In this document: piece by piece, positions 1-12,151 of the stretch | Position numbering within the stretch: position 1 is the first letter of the stretch | Layout: the number at the start of each line of letters is the position of its first letter | NCBI GenBank assembly: GCA_032622095.1 | Contig: CP136068.1 | Span: 153,909,151 to 153,973,150 of the forward strand | Reading direction: 5' to 3' | Length of the DNA stretch: 64,000 nucleotides | Origin: Siphonodentalium dalli | Taxonomy: Eukaryota; Mollusca; Scaphopoda; Gadilida; Siphonodentaliidae | Notes under the pieces: generated by a model | Told to the model about the DNA's origin: nothing | Database searches by the model: none | The model's input: only the letters and a program-made list of their open reading frames with translations | Translations under genes and position numbers: made by a program

Positions 1-446
1 GAACACAGTCAGACAGACATTCGCAAATATAGATATAGATATTGTTCTCCACTGGATTCATTGTACTAATCAATATACCAAAATTGCTTAAATTTCACCA
101 CCTATCATTTGTCTCTGTGGGAAAGCATTGGCATCTTGGTGCGATTTTATACATTTATCAGATAGAAGAGTGACGGAGTCCCTTTTGCACAAATTGCATT
201 CTAGCATTTGGCCATGGTGTGGGATTTACTGCTTGAAGTCTATGTTCAACCGAGTCGCGGAGCAAAGACAGTGAAGTCAGTGCCAAGCTGTCAGTTTCAC
301 AAATTAGTTTACTTGTGAATTGTTATTAAATTAGGTACCTAAATTTGAAAAGGGGCCATAACTCAATGTAAATCGAGTCTGAATTGAATCAGATCACCGA
401 TGTCGACACCAAGTCAAATCTTTGCAGGGCCCTAATCAAGCCTGAG

Positions 447-810
447 TTTAGTGTGCCTGTCATTTGCAGAATGAGGTCCCAGAGGGTGAATTTAGTGATG
501 CTATCTCGCATAACTAAATTCACCCTCTGGGGACCTCATTTTGCTTAGGCCCCTCATCTTCTCTGGAAAGTTTCTTTATTATCAAATTTCTATTGAAACT
601 TCGTCACACAGATTCTATTTCTTTTTTAGTTTAGTTTCTCTATATCCCCAAATTGGCAGATTACAAATTGCATAATCGAGGTTCCCAATGGGAGTACATC
701 ACAATATTTGCCATTTGGGAACTTCAATCTGAGTCTATGTCTCCCATAGCAGTTGAGGCCTAAGCAGAATGAGGTCCCCAGAGGGTGAATTTAGTGATGC
801 TAGCCCTACT
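447..810. mobile_element. Family D foldback repeat, degenerate
   Basis: Arms read GCAGAATGAGGTCCC (470-484) with 'agagggtgaattta' and, inverted, 'taaattcaccctctgg' near 517-532 followed by GACCTCATT. A second GCAGAATGAGGTCC module starts at 764. The stretch between carries the family's 'tttctctatatcccc' and 'gggaacttcaat' segments. Confidence 0.7.
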
Positions 811-920
811 TGAGAATTAAGTTGTAATAGAAACCCATGAGGTATCTCCATCCCACTGTTAGGAATTGTGAACAACAGATTTGTTTAACATAAACATTTA
901 TTTTTCTTCCCAACTTGTGT

Positions 921-1024
921 CAAATGACAAATTTGTATCGACAATCAAATGACAAGTTTGTAGCGACAATCAAATGACAAGATTGTTATTGACAATCAAA
1001 TTACAAGTTTGTATCGACAATCAA
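921..1024. repeat. 25-bp tandem repeat, four copies
   Basis: Four consecutive 25-26-bp units of the form CAAATGACAAGTTTGTATCG plus ACAAT, with a few substitutions. Part of the gene-free left flank; nothing else recognisable between about 820 and 1715. Confidence 0.85.
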
Positions 1025-1715
1025 GAATCCAGCACAACTCAGAAATATGAAAACAAAACAAATTGTTTTTTATCCCACAAAATTTGTAGAATGTAGAATA
1101 TACATCAATATTTTCGTTCTACAGCAATTCTGTATGTAAGGTTGACCAAGTCTTCTTGATCCATACAGCTTGGGATATCCGTCGGGTTGATGCAGTAACA
1201 GCTTGGGATATCGGTTGGGTTGATGCTGTTTTGGACAGAGTCCCCTCCATTTACTCTTCTATATCGGATTTTATGCACATAATCGTGGGTGGGAATGATC
1301 TTGCTTGTATGTCCACGGGTTAGGTCAAATGGAAGCTTTGCATATATGAACATTGAGAGAAGCCTTTTCCAAGCATGATGATATCAAACATCTCTATATC
1401 AGAGGTCAGTTAAATGTCAGAGCAACAAGATTTATTAGTAAACAAAGCTTTGTTTTCCAGACTTTTGATTTGTCACGCTATCAGAAAAATGCATGTAAAC
1501 AATATATTAAACGATCGTATCATCTCTTTATATTTTTCTCTCACAGTATATTATATATCATATTGAAGACAGATTCATCGCGGACATGTGAGGTGATTAA
1601 TCACATTCAGGGGTTCATGTGAATTCCCAGGCTCTACGTGTACATGTAGTACATCTTCTGAATAAGAAAGTCCGTTATAGAATAGCAACGGGAGGGGACT
1701 CTGTCCAAAACAGCA

Positions 1716-2085
1716 TTAACCCTTTACCCAACAGAACGGCCAAATAAAGCTTCAACAGCCTAAAATAGAACCATACAAATATGGATATCATTGGAACCGG
1801 CTCCTTGACCACATTGTGATAGTTACAGTTAGCCCTGTGCCAATGCATTCTCTTATATATGCGAGTCGACCATAGGTCGCCTCGCATATATAAGAGAATG
1901 CATTGGCCTAAAAAAAATCTTTTTTTAACACTTTTTACCATTTTTTCTTACATTCTTTAACAATTTAATAATTTTTAATGTGTTAAGCCAATGCATTCTC
2001 TTATATATGCGAGGCGACCTATGGTCGACTCGCATATATAAGAGAATGCATTGGCACAGGGCCGTTCTGTTGGGTAAAGGGTTAA
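1716..2085. mobile_element. TTAA MITE, family P2 (TTAACCCTTTACCCAACA ends)
   Basis: Bounded by TTAA at 1716 and 2082. Inverted ends are CCCTTTACCCAACAGAACGG and its complement. Inside are two long palindromes (1837-1905 and 1986-2056) built from GCCAATGCATTCTC arms, separated by an A/T-rich linker. TTAA target sites with CCC termini fit the piggyBac superfamily; no transposase is present. Confidence 0.85.
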
Positions 2086-2197
2086 CCTATATCCCAAGCT
2101 GTTGTAGGCCGAGAAGACTTAGTCTATATGTAAGGTTGATAAGTGTATATATAAGTTATGGAAAGCATCAGTTGATTTGCTGCTGTTGCTACCCATA

Positions 2198-2460
2198 TTA
2201 ACCCTTTCTATACTACATACTCATTGATGAGTAGTTGTTTTCTTTCTTAGGAAATATTCATATAACATGTTTACCATAGGTCGTTTGTTGAATTTATTAT
2301 CTAAATATTCCCCAATGCATTTGTCTGCTCTTGTATTATCAGTTTGTCTGACTGCTGTCTGCTCATATATCCTTAACATACCTCCAAATGAATAATAGAC
2401 CATTCCATTGTATACTTTTGTAAATTGGTGGGAGATTCCATTTAGTATAGAATGGGTTAA
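2198..2460. mobile_element. TTAA MITE, family P4 (ACTCATTGATGAGTAG)
   Basis: TTAA at both ends, with CCCTTTCTATACTACATACT at the left and the related inverted end 'tttagtatagaatggg' at the right. It contains the palindrome ACTCATTGATGAGT near 2217 and family text matching 8015-8267 and 17961-18172. Confidence 0.8.
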
Positions 2461-2625
2461 TGGGACAGCTATCAAATATGCCCAGTAGCATCAGATGAAA
2501 ATCATGGTGACCAGAGATGTTAAATATATACAATAATGAAATGATGAAAATTCCCACTAAAACCCATAATGTTAAAGATTTATTCAGGGTTCCAGCCTAA
2601 TTTTTATCGAAAACTATTTTACCTC

Positions 2626-2867
2626 TTGACCCTTTCATGATGGGAGCTGCACTAGTGCAGCATTAAACAACCTTTGCCAGTGCATTCTCTTTATATATGC
2701 GAGTCTCTCATAGGGAACCTCGCATATAGATGAGAATGCAGTGGCTTATAAAATCAAGGTAAATATTGTTAGACCGATGTATTCTCTTATATATCGCATA
2801 TATACGAGAATGCATTGGCACAGGGTTTTCGCAAAATTTCAGGAAGCTTCAGTCATGGAAGGGTTAA
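2626..2867. mobile_element. TTAA MITE, family P1 (double palindrome)
   Basis: Left end TTGACCCTTTCATGATGGGA, right end CATGGAAGGGTTAA. Two palindromic cassettes inside: the first with full arms, the second shortened (2773-2821). Confidence 0.82.
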
Positions 2868-3060
2868 AGGTATGGATGGCCTTCGTAATGGATATGCTGT
2901 TAAATTAGTCACATCCGTTAAAACCACTATAAACAGAAAGAATATTAAAATATAGACAGACTTTGTTCTTATAGCAATCATAAATATCACGTAAATAGTA
3001 TGATATTGTCAAGTTCATATGCCGTGTTTTGTAAACAAAAGTCAAATTCTGTTGCGAACC

Positions 3061-3208
3061 TGGCTTACAAGGTCAAGGTAAATATTGTCAGGCCAATGTA
3101 TTGTCTTATATATGCGAGGCTCCCTATGGGAGACTCGCATATATAAGAGAATGCATTGGCACAGGGTTTTCACAAAATTTCAGGAAGCTCCAGTCATGGA
3201 AAGGTTAA
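3061..3208. mobile_element. Family P1 right half (truncated)
   Basis: Starts in the central linker (GGCTTACAAGGTCAAGGTAA), contains one complete palindromic cassette (about 3092-3167) and ends CATGGAAAGGTTAA. The left half is missing. Confidence 0.8.
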
Positions 3209-3449
3209 CATTCTTGCAGTGGAACAAAGAAATAGTAGAGGTCTGGAACCCTAAATTCATCTTCATGAAGGGCTTCGCCAATTGGCAAATGCCAATGAAA
3301 TTTTCATCTTATTTGGTGACAGAATATAAATTAGATACCACAAAGTTAGCAAACAATGCCAAGCAGATGCTGTGGACAGTCAAAATGAAATAGTGTTAAG
3401 GTAAAATAGAACCCAAGAATAAATTCCAAGTTTTGGAATTATTATGTAA

Positions 3450-3836
3450 GTCGGTAGCCGAGAGGTAGCGTACTGGTCTCATGCTAGCAGACCGGGGATC
3501 GCAACATGGTCAGGGTATTCCGGCATAAATCAGAACTCGGTCAAGTTTGTCAAGCTGAATAGTCTCATTTGAGATCACTGAATAAAGATCCAAATGCAAA
3601 ATGCCGACTTACCCCATTACAACATTTGTCCAGGTGTGTTGTCGTGGGTGCAGTACCTTGTCCGATCGGGCACCGACATTAATGGCCGACCCGTGTATAC
3701 GCCTCGGTGTGTGCACATTAAAGAACGCTACTTGAGTCACCACAAGGTTATAAAGTTACTCGGCCATGGTAGCACCTGGACCAGTGCTTCTATAACTGAA
3801 AGATTTCTGCACTGCAATATCTACAGATACAGATAA
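3450..3836 (+). mobile_element. tRNA-derived SINE
   Basis: A tRNA-like head begins GTCGGTAGCCGAGAGGTAGC with an A-box (TAGCCGAGAGG) and, about 40 nt on, GCAGACCGGGGATCGCAACA, a decayed B-box. A body of about 300 bp follows with 'gtgtgcacattaaagaacg', a phrase typical of many invertebrate SINE tails. No clear flanking target duplication found. The short reading frame across the body is not considered coding. Confidence 0.7.
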
Positions 3837-4874
3837 GCCCAAACAATACAAATAAAATTTTCTGAATACGAAGTTGAACTTTTCATGTAATGTTAAAATG
3901 TTGCAAAGTAGCGCTTCTAATTTTAACATTGACGTTTAAATAGTTAGAATGGTATTTGATCATTCAGTTGCAAAAACTAAAAAAAAGAAGAAATTGAGTA
4001 GACTTAGAGATTATAAAACTGGTCAAATTGTCTTGTTAATTGAATCTGTTCTGCAAGAAACAGAAAAAAAGTAAAAAAGAAATTTCATTGTATTCATTGC
4101 ACATCATAGAAAGTGTGATTCAGAAATAAATATAAACTGACACAACAAATATCCCATTGGAAAGACCAAATAAATAAAAATACTGTGTTCTCAGGCACCT
4201 TCCGAGGGACCTTCCAAGGCATCATCAAAATAGGGCCTCATAAAAGACTTTATTTCGAAAACACAGAATTATCCAAAAGTTCAAAACTCAAATTCCCAGT
4301 TACACAAAAAATAGAAATAAGTTTACGCTGAAGATCTAGTGACTGAAAGACACTGAAGACAAATTCTATAGATTGCAAGGAAATATGTAGGATTGTATTC
4401 CATATTATACCTATAGATTCTTTAAGTTTTGAATCTTTTGAAGAAATAAAAAATTAATGCCACTATTCCTCATCAAATTGTCTTTTTCCGGAGAACACAG
4501 GTATATAGACCAAATAAATCAAAAATTGGTGTTCTCACCTCCCTCGTCAAGGAATTGTTCTCTTGAAAAGCCTCGCCAAACATTTTAAAAAATATTTTCT
4601 GTTAGAAATATTGGATTTGAACAATGAAAATAAAATTCTTTTATTTCAGAAATATGTTTTCCAGATTGTGAGAATAAAAAATATATAAATAGCCTCCCTC
4701 ATCCAAAAATTGAGATTGAATTGCCTGAGAATACAGGTATTTTATTTTAATGGCGTAAGACAATCTAGTATGAGATGCATTGTGAGAGAGATATATTCTA
4801 TGATCTAGCACCTTATTCATATCCACAAAAATAAACAGATCTCTTACATTACTGAAGGCTAACTTTAATATCCC
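3837..4874. other. AT-rich stretch without recognised gene
   Basis: Very A/T-rich. Three loosely similar segments (about 4150-4230, 4440-4530 and 4550-4740) each combine 'gaccaaataaat' or 'gagaacacag' with nearby 'cctcgtcaa' or 'ccttccgagg' text, suggesting an old repeat. No coding potential seen. Confidence 0.4.
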
Positions 4875-5138
4875 TCAAACCCTTTCATGACAGGAGCTGC
4901 GCTGGTGCAGCATTAAAGATCTTGAGCCAATGCATTCCCTTATATATGTGAGTCTCCCATAGGGAGCCTCACATATATAAGAGTATGCACTGGCTTACAA
5001 GGTCAAGGTAAATACTGTCAGGCCAATGTATTCTCTTATATTTGCGAGGCTCCCTATGGGAGACTCACATATATAAGAGAATGCATTGGCACAGGTTTTT
5101 TGTAATATTTCAGGAAGCTCCAGACATGGTCAGGTTAA
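4875..5138. mobile_element. TTAA MITE, family P1
   Basis: Left end CCCTTTCATGACAGGAGCTG with a decayed target site (TCAA), right end TTAA at 5135. Two palindromic cassettes. In the first, both arms carry TGTGAG/CTCACA in place of GCGAG/CTCGC. Confidence 0.82.
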
Positions 5139-6023
5139 CATACATGGAGACATTCTTGGTGAGATATATTAGAGATGTTTCATCACGAGTAAGTATCCAA
5201 GAAATATACAAAGGTGATAAACGTGTGTTAAAATTTGGTGTGTATTTTTTCTTGTGTGTGATGATCTGCGACTATGTGTTGGCAACAACGTTGTATACCT
5301 ACTCCCAATAACACGCCCATAATATATACATACAGCTAAGGCCGATTAAGACAAAATTTCAGTAGTAAATTTGAGATCTGAATGACAAAACTTGTAATTT
5401 AAGGCACAAAACTATATAGCCAGTTAATGGAATACCATTGGCAATGGTATCGACCGTATCGCTTATTGTCAAAAGGTCCAATTGCTTAGGTTTTTCAACA
5501 ATTAAAAATTTCATGTATTTCTGTTGAGAAATTTAATATGGGTTGATTCATTGATTGATGTTTAATGTCGCTTTCAGCAACCAAAGCCATATCACAACAT
5601 GAGAAATTTAATATGGGGAAGAATTTCAGTTAAAATACATGTTCAGTGTTGAAAACCTCCCCAATTAAGAACCCCAATATACAACACCGAAAGTTTTGGA
5701 CAATTTAGTGCTGTCTGTCAATGTCCTATCTGCTCAGATAGGGCGAGACTGAGGATTGCTCAGAAAAGCAAAGATCCTTATCTATGTAATGGGAAAAGCT
5801 TAACTTATTTTAACCATGTATGTCCCTTTAAACAATGAGAGAAGAATTCTGTGTTATCAAACCGTTGTTTATAAAATGATGTGTTTCCTACCATCATGTA
5901 CATTTATCACATAGAAATATTGTATAATCTATAGTCCCCATGCATCCTTCAGAATCAATATCATCACATTGAGTACTAGAGTTGAAGCTTAAAGCACTTG
6001 CATCCTGATGAACATCTAATTAT
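5139..6023. other. Stretch without recognised gene
   Basis: Low-complexity A/T-rich sequence with one dispersed-repeat-like patch at 5552-5610 ('gattgatgtttaatgtcgct'), a phrase seen in molluscan repeats. No coding exon or RNA gene recognised. Confidence 0.35.
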
Positions 6024-6238
6024 TTAACTCTTTCATGACTGGAACTTTCTGAAATTTAGCGAAAACCCTGTGCCAATGTATTCTATTATATATGTGAGTT
6101 ATTTAACTTGACCTTGTAAGCCAGTGCATTCTCTTACATATGCAAGGCTCCCTATGGGAGACTTATATATATAAGAAAATGAATTGGCACGGTGTCTTTA
6201 GTGCTGCACCAGCGCAGCTCCCGTCATGAAAGGATTAA
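6024..6238. mobile_element. TTAA MITE, family P1 (inverted orientation, shortened)
   Basis: TTAA at 6024 and 6235. The left end resembles the family's right end (CATGACTGGAACTTTCTGAA) and the right end reads GCAGCTCCCGTCATGAAAGG, so this copy is reversed. The first cassette is collapsed to one arm. Confidence 0.8.
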
Positions 6239-7597
6239 CAAAACAGTGATCCCCTGTAAAGCTTGGTGTGATGAAACGTTAATATTTGTGAAAACATAAT
6301 TATTTTTAGATAAAATTTTTAGACAAAAAGTTCCTATCTCGAGTATACAACAATTTATTAACAGTTTCTCAAAGAAAGACAACTCTACTGAGTGACAATT
6401 CACTATCTGCTTGTCTGATGTTTCATATTATTGGAGAGATTGTGCCCAGCACTCAGGTTAAATACCAACTATTTCATGTAAAATTAGTGAATTTGACACT
6501 TTAAGTGTCGATCAGATCAGCCCTAATATAGTTCAGGTAGAACATTGGGTTCATTTTTCTGTTGATTAATGTCAGAAGATTTTGTCCAGTTTAACAGAAA
6601 AGTCATGCGTAATATGGTCCATTGTGGACCGATTTGTTGGCTAACCATTTAACTTGACATTCTAAATTGACTAGAAGCATGCATCTCATTTAGTTTGGAT
6701 GGCCAATACGTAACAAGATGCATGGTGAATTGTATATATGTGTATTAACAAGTAATGGCTGTGGTAAACTGTCAGCAAAGAGAGTATTCTCTCTGAAAAA
6801 CATGAAAACAATTCTCATCATGCAAGTGCTAAAAGCCGAGCCTTTCTCAAACCAGAATAAGACAATTGCATACGAAGCATAATTCAAATATGAATACTGA
6901 ATCAACATTATGTAATTATCACAGCTAGTGAGATGCAGCCACACTGGATATATGCTTAATTTATTACACATCATTATCAGTTTCTATCTAACGATATTTG
7001 GCGTGCACGGTTTTGAACTACGACATGGGCGAAAATCAAGACTGATATATATATATATATATAGCTAATGTCGTTGCTTAAACTGTTTATGTCCGTGAGG
7101 GGGATTTGAGCATCTACTTATTTATCCGTCCCACAAAACTTGTCTTTTGTGAAGTAGATCTGTCATTTTCCTCAGTTTTACATTCGTTACTTCGATGATA
7201 CCCTTACATTTATTAGGTCAAGCAAACTAATTAGCATTCATGACGTGCTAAACGGGAGTGCAGCTTAGAGCGAAATAGATTGTTGGTGTTTTTTTTATAG
7301 TTATTCTAAGCTGGCCTTGTGCTAATGGTTTACAGATGTTTTAGAGCGAAAACAAATAACTGTTTACGAATTTTGTATCAATTGCAGTGAATTATGGACG
7401 ATAAAAACATCCCAAAAATCACAATGTCATTTAGTTGACATCCCTAGTTACCTGCGCAATTTGCATATGCAATTACATCATGAAAGTAGTACTAACCTAA
7501 TAAAGCTACGTTGACCTAATAATAGCTACATTGAAGTAACATTCATTAGGCAGGCTTTATGTAGGCAATAGACGCAATGAGTGGTGGATAAATATAT
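6239..7597. other. Stretch without recognised gene
   Basis: Unique-looking A/T-rich DNA with an (AT)n tract at about 7044-7062. No gene, RNA gene or clear element recognised. Confidence 0.35.
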
Positions 7598-7935
7598 AGA
7601 GGATCTCACATGAGTTTCTATTTTATACGGAATTTATCAACCGAGTTCACTAAATTCGATTTGAGCCGAGGTTTACCGAGGCTCAAATATAATTTAGAGG
7701 ACGAGGTTGATAAATTACGTATAAAATAGGACGAGTGTGAGATACCTTTTATCACATGATCAAATAAACCCGAAGCAACGCGAAATATTCACCGAAAACA
7801 ACAATCATAAATTACAGCGATCGCAAGTTTTTTGAAGAACGCCGTGACGTCATCGCACGCGCTGATATTAAACGTGTCTATTACCGATAATTATGAAACT
7901 GCTTTTATGGCCAAATTATGTGATAAATATATATA
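7598..7935. mobile_element. Foldback element with long inverted arms
   Basis: Arms of about 70 bp: left 'gatctcacatgagtttctat' then 'tttatacggaatttatcaac', right the imperfect complement ending 'ataaaataggacgagtgtga'. The loop is at 'gaggtttaccgag'. The tail to 7935 ends with 'tgtgataaa', mirroring 'tttatcacatg' at 7748, so the unit may extend that far. TGACGTCA-type motif near 7847. Confidence 0.6.
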
Positions 7936-8014
7936 TCGGTCAAGGTTAGGCAACATTATCAAATTGTAAATATCTTAGATAAGATTACAATACAATACCC
8001 CCCACCCAAGTCAT

Positions 8015-8267
8015 TTCAAACCCTATCTAAACTAAATACTCATTGACGAGTAGTTCCCTTAGGAAATGTTCAGATAATAAGTTCAACAAACGTTAGTTGA
8101 ACTTATTATCTGAACATTTCCCACCAATGAATATCATTAACTCTGCTTGTATTATCTGTCTGTTGTCTTCTTATATTACCTGCACACCCCTCCAAATGAA
8201 TAATGGAGCATCCCAATGTATACTATTATAAGTGAATGGGAGAATCCATTCAGTATAAAAAGGTTAA
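8015..8267. mobile_element. TTAA MITE, family P4
   Basis: Contains ACTCATTGACGAGTAGTTCC and an internal palindrome (about 8068-8120) centred on 'caacaaacgttagttg'. Ends 'cagtataaaaaggttaa' with TTAA at 8264. The left target site is decayed. Confidence 0.75.
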
Positions 8268-8271
8268 CAAA

Positions 8272-8366
8272 GAAATGGCAACAAGCCATATTTCCAGCTA
8301 AATCCTGAAAAATTACCCATAATTCTGCTGTGGTTAAGGAGTCGATTATTTAGGGCATTACTGTAC
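8272..8366. mobile_element. Family C half element (right arm only)
   Basis: Carries only the right arm of the Tc1-like hairpin: 'ggcaacaagccatatttcc' through TTAGGGCATTACTGTA. It abuts the TTAA end of the preceding P4 copy. Lies about 300 bp downstream of the DNAJB6 stop. Confidence 0.8.
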
Positions 8367-8662
8367 CTAACCAGCATGCTAGACAATCCAATGAATTAGA
8401 TTTCATGAACAGTTTAGTGTATAAAAATAGGGCTGTATTTTCCACACTAAATCAGAACATTTACACGTTACCTTGTATTAGTTTTACAACTCATTAACTT
8501 GAAGAGTTCAATGGCTGAAGACTAATCTTGGTAGAGGTGTCCAGTAGTATTCTATATAGTTCTAGCTCTAACTAATCCTACTGTATTGCACATATCCAGT
8601 GTAGCCGACCTGTAGCCAGAGCCCACCCGAGTGACATTCAAATAAATACAGAAATTAACCAA

Positions 8663-8759
8663 TCAGTAACCTATAGCTTGCGGCTCTCCATTTACTGTCT
8701 TTGATTTCAAAACACCATTCTCCTCAACAGTGATGGTCTCTCTGCCATTTTCTTTGACT
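8663..8759 (-). CDS. DNAJB6: DNAJB6-like coding exon 7 (C-terminus and stop)
   Basis: Acceptor is a T-run ending TTTCAG at 8765-8760. Coding part is 97 nt including TGA at 8665-8663. Encodes VKENGRETITVEENGVLKSK followed by TVNGEPQAIGY. This matches the family C-terminal beta-strand block (V-E-N-G-x-E-x-x-x-V-E-E-x-G-x-L-K-S-x-x-x-N-G). The protein ends soon after the NG motif, as in the short isoforms of vertebrate DNAJB6. No AATAAA was found on the minus strand in the few hundred bases downstream, so the 3'UTR end is unknown. Confidence 0.93.
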
Positions 8760-8855
8760 CTGAAAAAAAAAACCAAACACAATTTATATTGATTGTTGTT
8801 ATAAAGAAATGCAAAACTAGTTTTACCCACAATTTATACCTCAAATATGCATTAT

Positions 8856-9250
8856 CCGATTAAGCACCCCTAAATTACTATTTCTTTGGCGTTGGGTTAA
8901 AAATATTTTATTCAAGTTGAGGAACCCACTCATCAAAGCTCAGAGTGATCAGATATCGATTTTTGAAATGTATTATTTCTCGAGATATGAACTTTTTCTG
9001 CCTAGTAAATATTCATCAAACCAACCAAATTGCGGAAGATGGATAACTCTAAAATCAAGTGGCTTTGTGTTTTAAATAAATGACAATACGGCCAAATTTC
9101 TTTGAACAACATGTTGATAATTTACACGTTTTGGAAATTTTTTCAACATGTAGCATTATTTTGTTGTAATTAATCAAACTAAAGCGTATTTTGAAGAAAT
9201 GTTGTTATTGTTGTAACTTGATGATATGGGGACCGTCTGATCGGATTGAG
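8856..9250. repeat. Dispersed repeat, family I, copy 1
   Basis: Left end 'atccgattaagcacccctaa', right end 'gatcggattgagtatg', imperfectly inverted. The same architecture with 'acccatcaaagctcagagt' text recurs at 10128 and 22797. Lies in intron 6, about 100 bp from exon 7. Confidence 0.65.
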
Positions 9251-9650
9251 TATGTTTAATCATAGCTAAATTCAAATCATGCTTTATCATTTTAGCTATT
9301 AAATTTGGAGAACCCAGTGCATGAATTCATATTAATCAGTTGATGTTGTTTGTACTCTTCTAATACAATGTAATTCAGTCAATGGATAAGTTAGAGATGG
9401 GTTATCCCTTCCTAAATACGTTGTATATAGCTTCCAGGATATAAAATTAAAAATTAGTGTCTGTCCAGAAATGCTTCAATCAATTAATATTGATTTTATA
9501 CCAATATTTTCTTAAATAATGCGATAATCAATTGGGACATTTTTTCATTACTGTTTTTAGAACATACCATCATGAAACTATTAGGAACTGTCAAATATAA
9601 ATTCATTTCATTATTTTATACCCAGGAAACTATATAACACTGGTTATAGG

Positions 9651-10092
9651 CAAGCCTTGAACAGTGTATCTGTCATTTGAAGAATGAGGTCCCCAGAGGG
9701 TGAATTTAGTGATGCTACTTCGCACAGTGAGCCAGCATCACCAAATTCACCCTCAGGTCACCTCATTCTGCTTAGACCTCGTCTTCTCGGAAGTATCTAT
9801 AGTCTCAAATTAACATTGTTTTTAGTTACTTTTTCCCTTCTGTTCAGTTTCTATATCCCCTAACTTGCAGAAGATAAAATGCATAATCGAGGTGACTTAT
9901 GAGTGAACATCACCAACTTAAACTTGGGAACTTCAATCTGATCCAAGGTCTCCCATAGCAGTTGAAGCCTAAGCAGAATGAGGTTCCCATAGGGTGAATA
10001 TAGTGATGCTAGCCCACTGTGGGGTATCATCACTAAATTCACCCTCTGGGGACCTCATTCTGCAAATGACAGACACACTATTGCAAGGCTTG
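9651..10092. mobile_element. Family D foldback, complete
   Basis: Outer arms 'caagccttgaacagtgtatc' and, inverted, 'cacactattgcaaggcttgg'. Two GCAGAATGAGGTCC-type hairpins flank a central 'tttctatatcccc' segment. Lies in intron 6. Confidence 0.8.
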
Positions 10093-10127
10093 GTTATAGG
10101 AAGAGATCTCTAATATTTAAAGATGTA

Positions 10128-10527
10128 TAATCTGATTAAGTGTCCCTCAATTAGTATTTATTTGGATTCGGGGGTAATAAATATTTGAATCGAGTCAAGG
10201 AACCCACCTATCAAAGCTGAGAGTTATTATTTTTTACCATCGAGAATTATTAGTGGCCCAGTAAACAGTCTACGAGCCAACGGTCTCAGACCAAATTGAG
10301 TATGAAGATGGATAACTCTAAAATCAGGAGGCTTTCCTTTGATAATAAGGACAAATTTTGTCGAACAACATGTTGATAAATAACACATTTCGGGCAATTT
10401 TATACTATAGTTGACAGTGGTTAGCATTATTTTTGCGCAATTAATCGATTCTGATAACTGAAGCTGTATTTCTAAAAATGTTGTTGGAATCTGATTATAT
10501 GGAGACCATTAAATCGGATTGAGTACC
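10128..10527. repeat. Dispersed repeat, family I, copy 2
   Basis: Begins 'ataatctgattaagtgtccc' and ends 'ttaaatcggattgagtacc'; same orientation as copy 1, with shared 'ttgaacaacatgttgataa'-like text. Confidence 0.65.
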
Positions 10528-10539
10528 TTTATAAACAAC

Positions 10540-11690
10540 TAGCAGGTTAAATTAGCCCGCCACTGGCGTGGTTCGTCTCATGGCTTTGTTCGAAAAAGCA
10601 ATTGCAACAGCTTCCGAGACACGTATGCTGCACCTAGGTGTAACATTTCGTCGAAATCCGCCAGTTTTACCCGATTTGACCTTGAATTGATCATTTTGAA
10701 CCGATTGCCGTGGCAATCGCCGTATACTTCAATATTCGGCACGGCAATTGACTGCCGTGGGTCACGGACTGCCATAACAGTTGATAACATGTTCACATTC
10801 GGCGGATTGGGCACTGCGGTCAGTCAAAAAACATAACACGCAAGCTATAACTCCGGTATCACTAACGTACGCGGCATCGGAAGGGTCAGGTTAACTTCCA
10901 CATGGATCCACATGGCGTGACGTAATTCACAACCACGTGTATTTACCTCGAAAGTGTTAAAATTGCGCGACCTTGACACACACAATGGCCCGATATTAAA
11001 TGGGCACGCATTCCCTGGAATTTCCGAGAAGATATTCATGGGAAGGTCGAGTGACCAATTTTGAAATTTGCTGGTCGCATTCGTCTGTAGGTGTGAGGAA
11101 TTCTCTGCTAGATATTGTTACCAACATGACATATTTAAATTAATCCCGCCGTGCACCCCCACCACCAATGCGACGTAATTTTGGTACCATGTGTTGCGTT
11201 CTAAAAATATGTCGATTGCAGTGGATTCGTAGAGATGAGGAAATATGAGTGCGACAGAGAATATTGTTTGATCGAAAGCATTTGAATTAATACATCACAA
11301 GACTCGCCTTGATGCTGGCTAATAGATATTTGTCCCTGCTAGGTGTTGGAAATATGAATTAAAATTGCCGTGGGGATGCCGTGGGGGGTCTAAATTTGCC
11401 ACGGCAATACACAAAATCTCCCCAACACGCTCATGTCTGGATACAGTCTTACACGCTCACGCCCGGACCCAGACGTAAGAATCACATTACGCACATACGC
11501 TCTTTATCGACGACACTGCGGATAGGAACGCGATTAACCCCGCAGTGCCGTTTTTTGTGACTGGGAGTGAAGAACGGGTGGTCGAAGCTTCTCCAAAATG
11601 CTGCGACGACCATTCCCGTGGGATTTTACCCTTATATAGGAAGTTTGAGCTGAATTGGTCCGGCCGTTTTCGAGTCTATACAGGACAAAT
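10540..11690. other. GC-richer intronic block, probable unclassified repeat
   Basis: Higher in G+C and CpG than its surroundings, with recurring TGCCGTGGCAA/TTGCCACGGCA motifs (about 10709, 11367 and 11396) and a tail 'gaattggtccggccgttttc' of a type common in invertebrate interspersed repeats. Short frames exist on both strands but none has a recognisable domain. Confidence 0.4.
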
Positions 11691-11729
11691 ATACGGAAGT
11701 CTCAAAATATATAGGAGATATGAACTGAC

Positions 11730-11837
11730 CGTTTTGTGATAATTTTCTTCCCGTTAATAACCTTTGTTGACGTCGAGGTTGATCTATAATTGCCGTTATT
11801 TGCTGGACCACTGAATGTTGAACTGGAGGATGAGTTA
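11730..11837 (-). CDS. DNAJB6: DNAJB6-like coding exon 6 (Ser/Thr-rich, start of C-terminal block)
   Basis: Acceptor CTGTTTCAG at 11846-11838, donor GTCAGT at 11729 (a weaker GT donor). The exon is 108 nt, phase 2 in and out. It encodes NSSSSSTFSGPANNGNYRST followed by STSTKVINGKKIITKR. The S-T-S-T-x-x-x-N-G-x-K-I-x-T-K-R motif is diagnostic of the DNAJB6/B2/B8 C-terminal region. In human DNAJB6 the adjacent Ser/Thr-rich region binds amyloidogenic clients; here the run is short (five consecutive Ser). The join to exon 7 completes Arg253 as CG|A; joining exon 5 directly to exon 7 would create TGA, so this exon is required. Confidence 0.93.
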
Positions 11838-11928
11838 CTGAAACAGAGTTTATAATTGGTAAGTGCCAAAATCAAACATGGGAAAATATACATAGCTAAA
11901 TGCACACATTTTTCACTTTTTCACCAAG

Positions 11929-12151
11929 TACAGTAATGTCCTAAATAATCAACCCCAAACCACAGCAGAATTATGGGAGATTTTTCAGGATTTTGTCGGC
12001 AATATGGCTTGCTGCCATTCCCCGGGAAGCTCTCGGCGAGAGAGAGAGAGCTTTCCGATGAATGGCAAAAGCCATATTTCCGACTAAATCCTGAAATATT
12101 TCCCATAATTCTGCTGTGGTTAAAGGGTCATATACTTCAGACATTACTGTA
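11929..12151. mobile_element. Family C Tc1-like hairpin MITE
   Basis: TA target site, then CAGTAATGTCCTAAATAATC, with the inverted copy ending GACATTACTG-TA. Arms are about 100 bp; the loop holds a (GA)n run at 12037-12050. Lies in intron 5, about 90 bp from exon 6. Confidence 0.85.
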
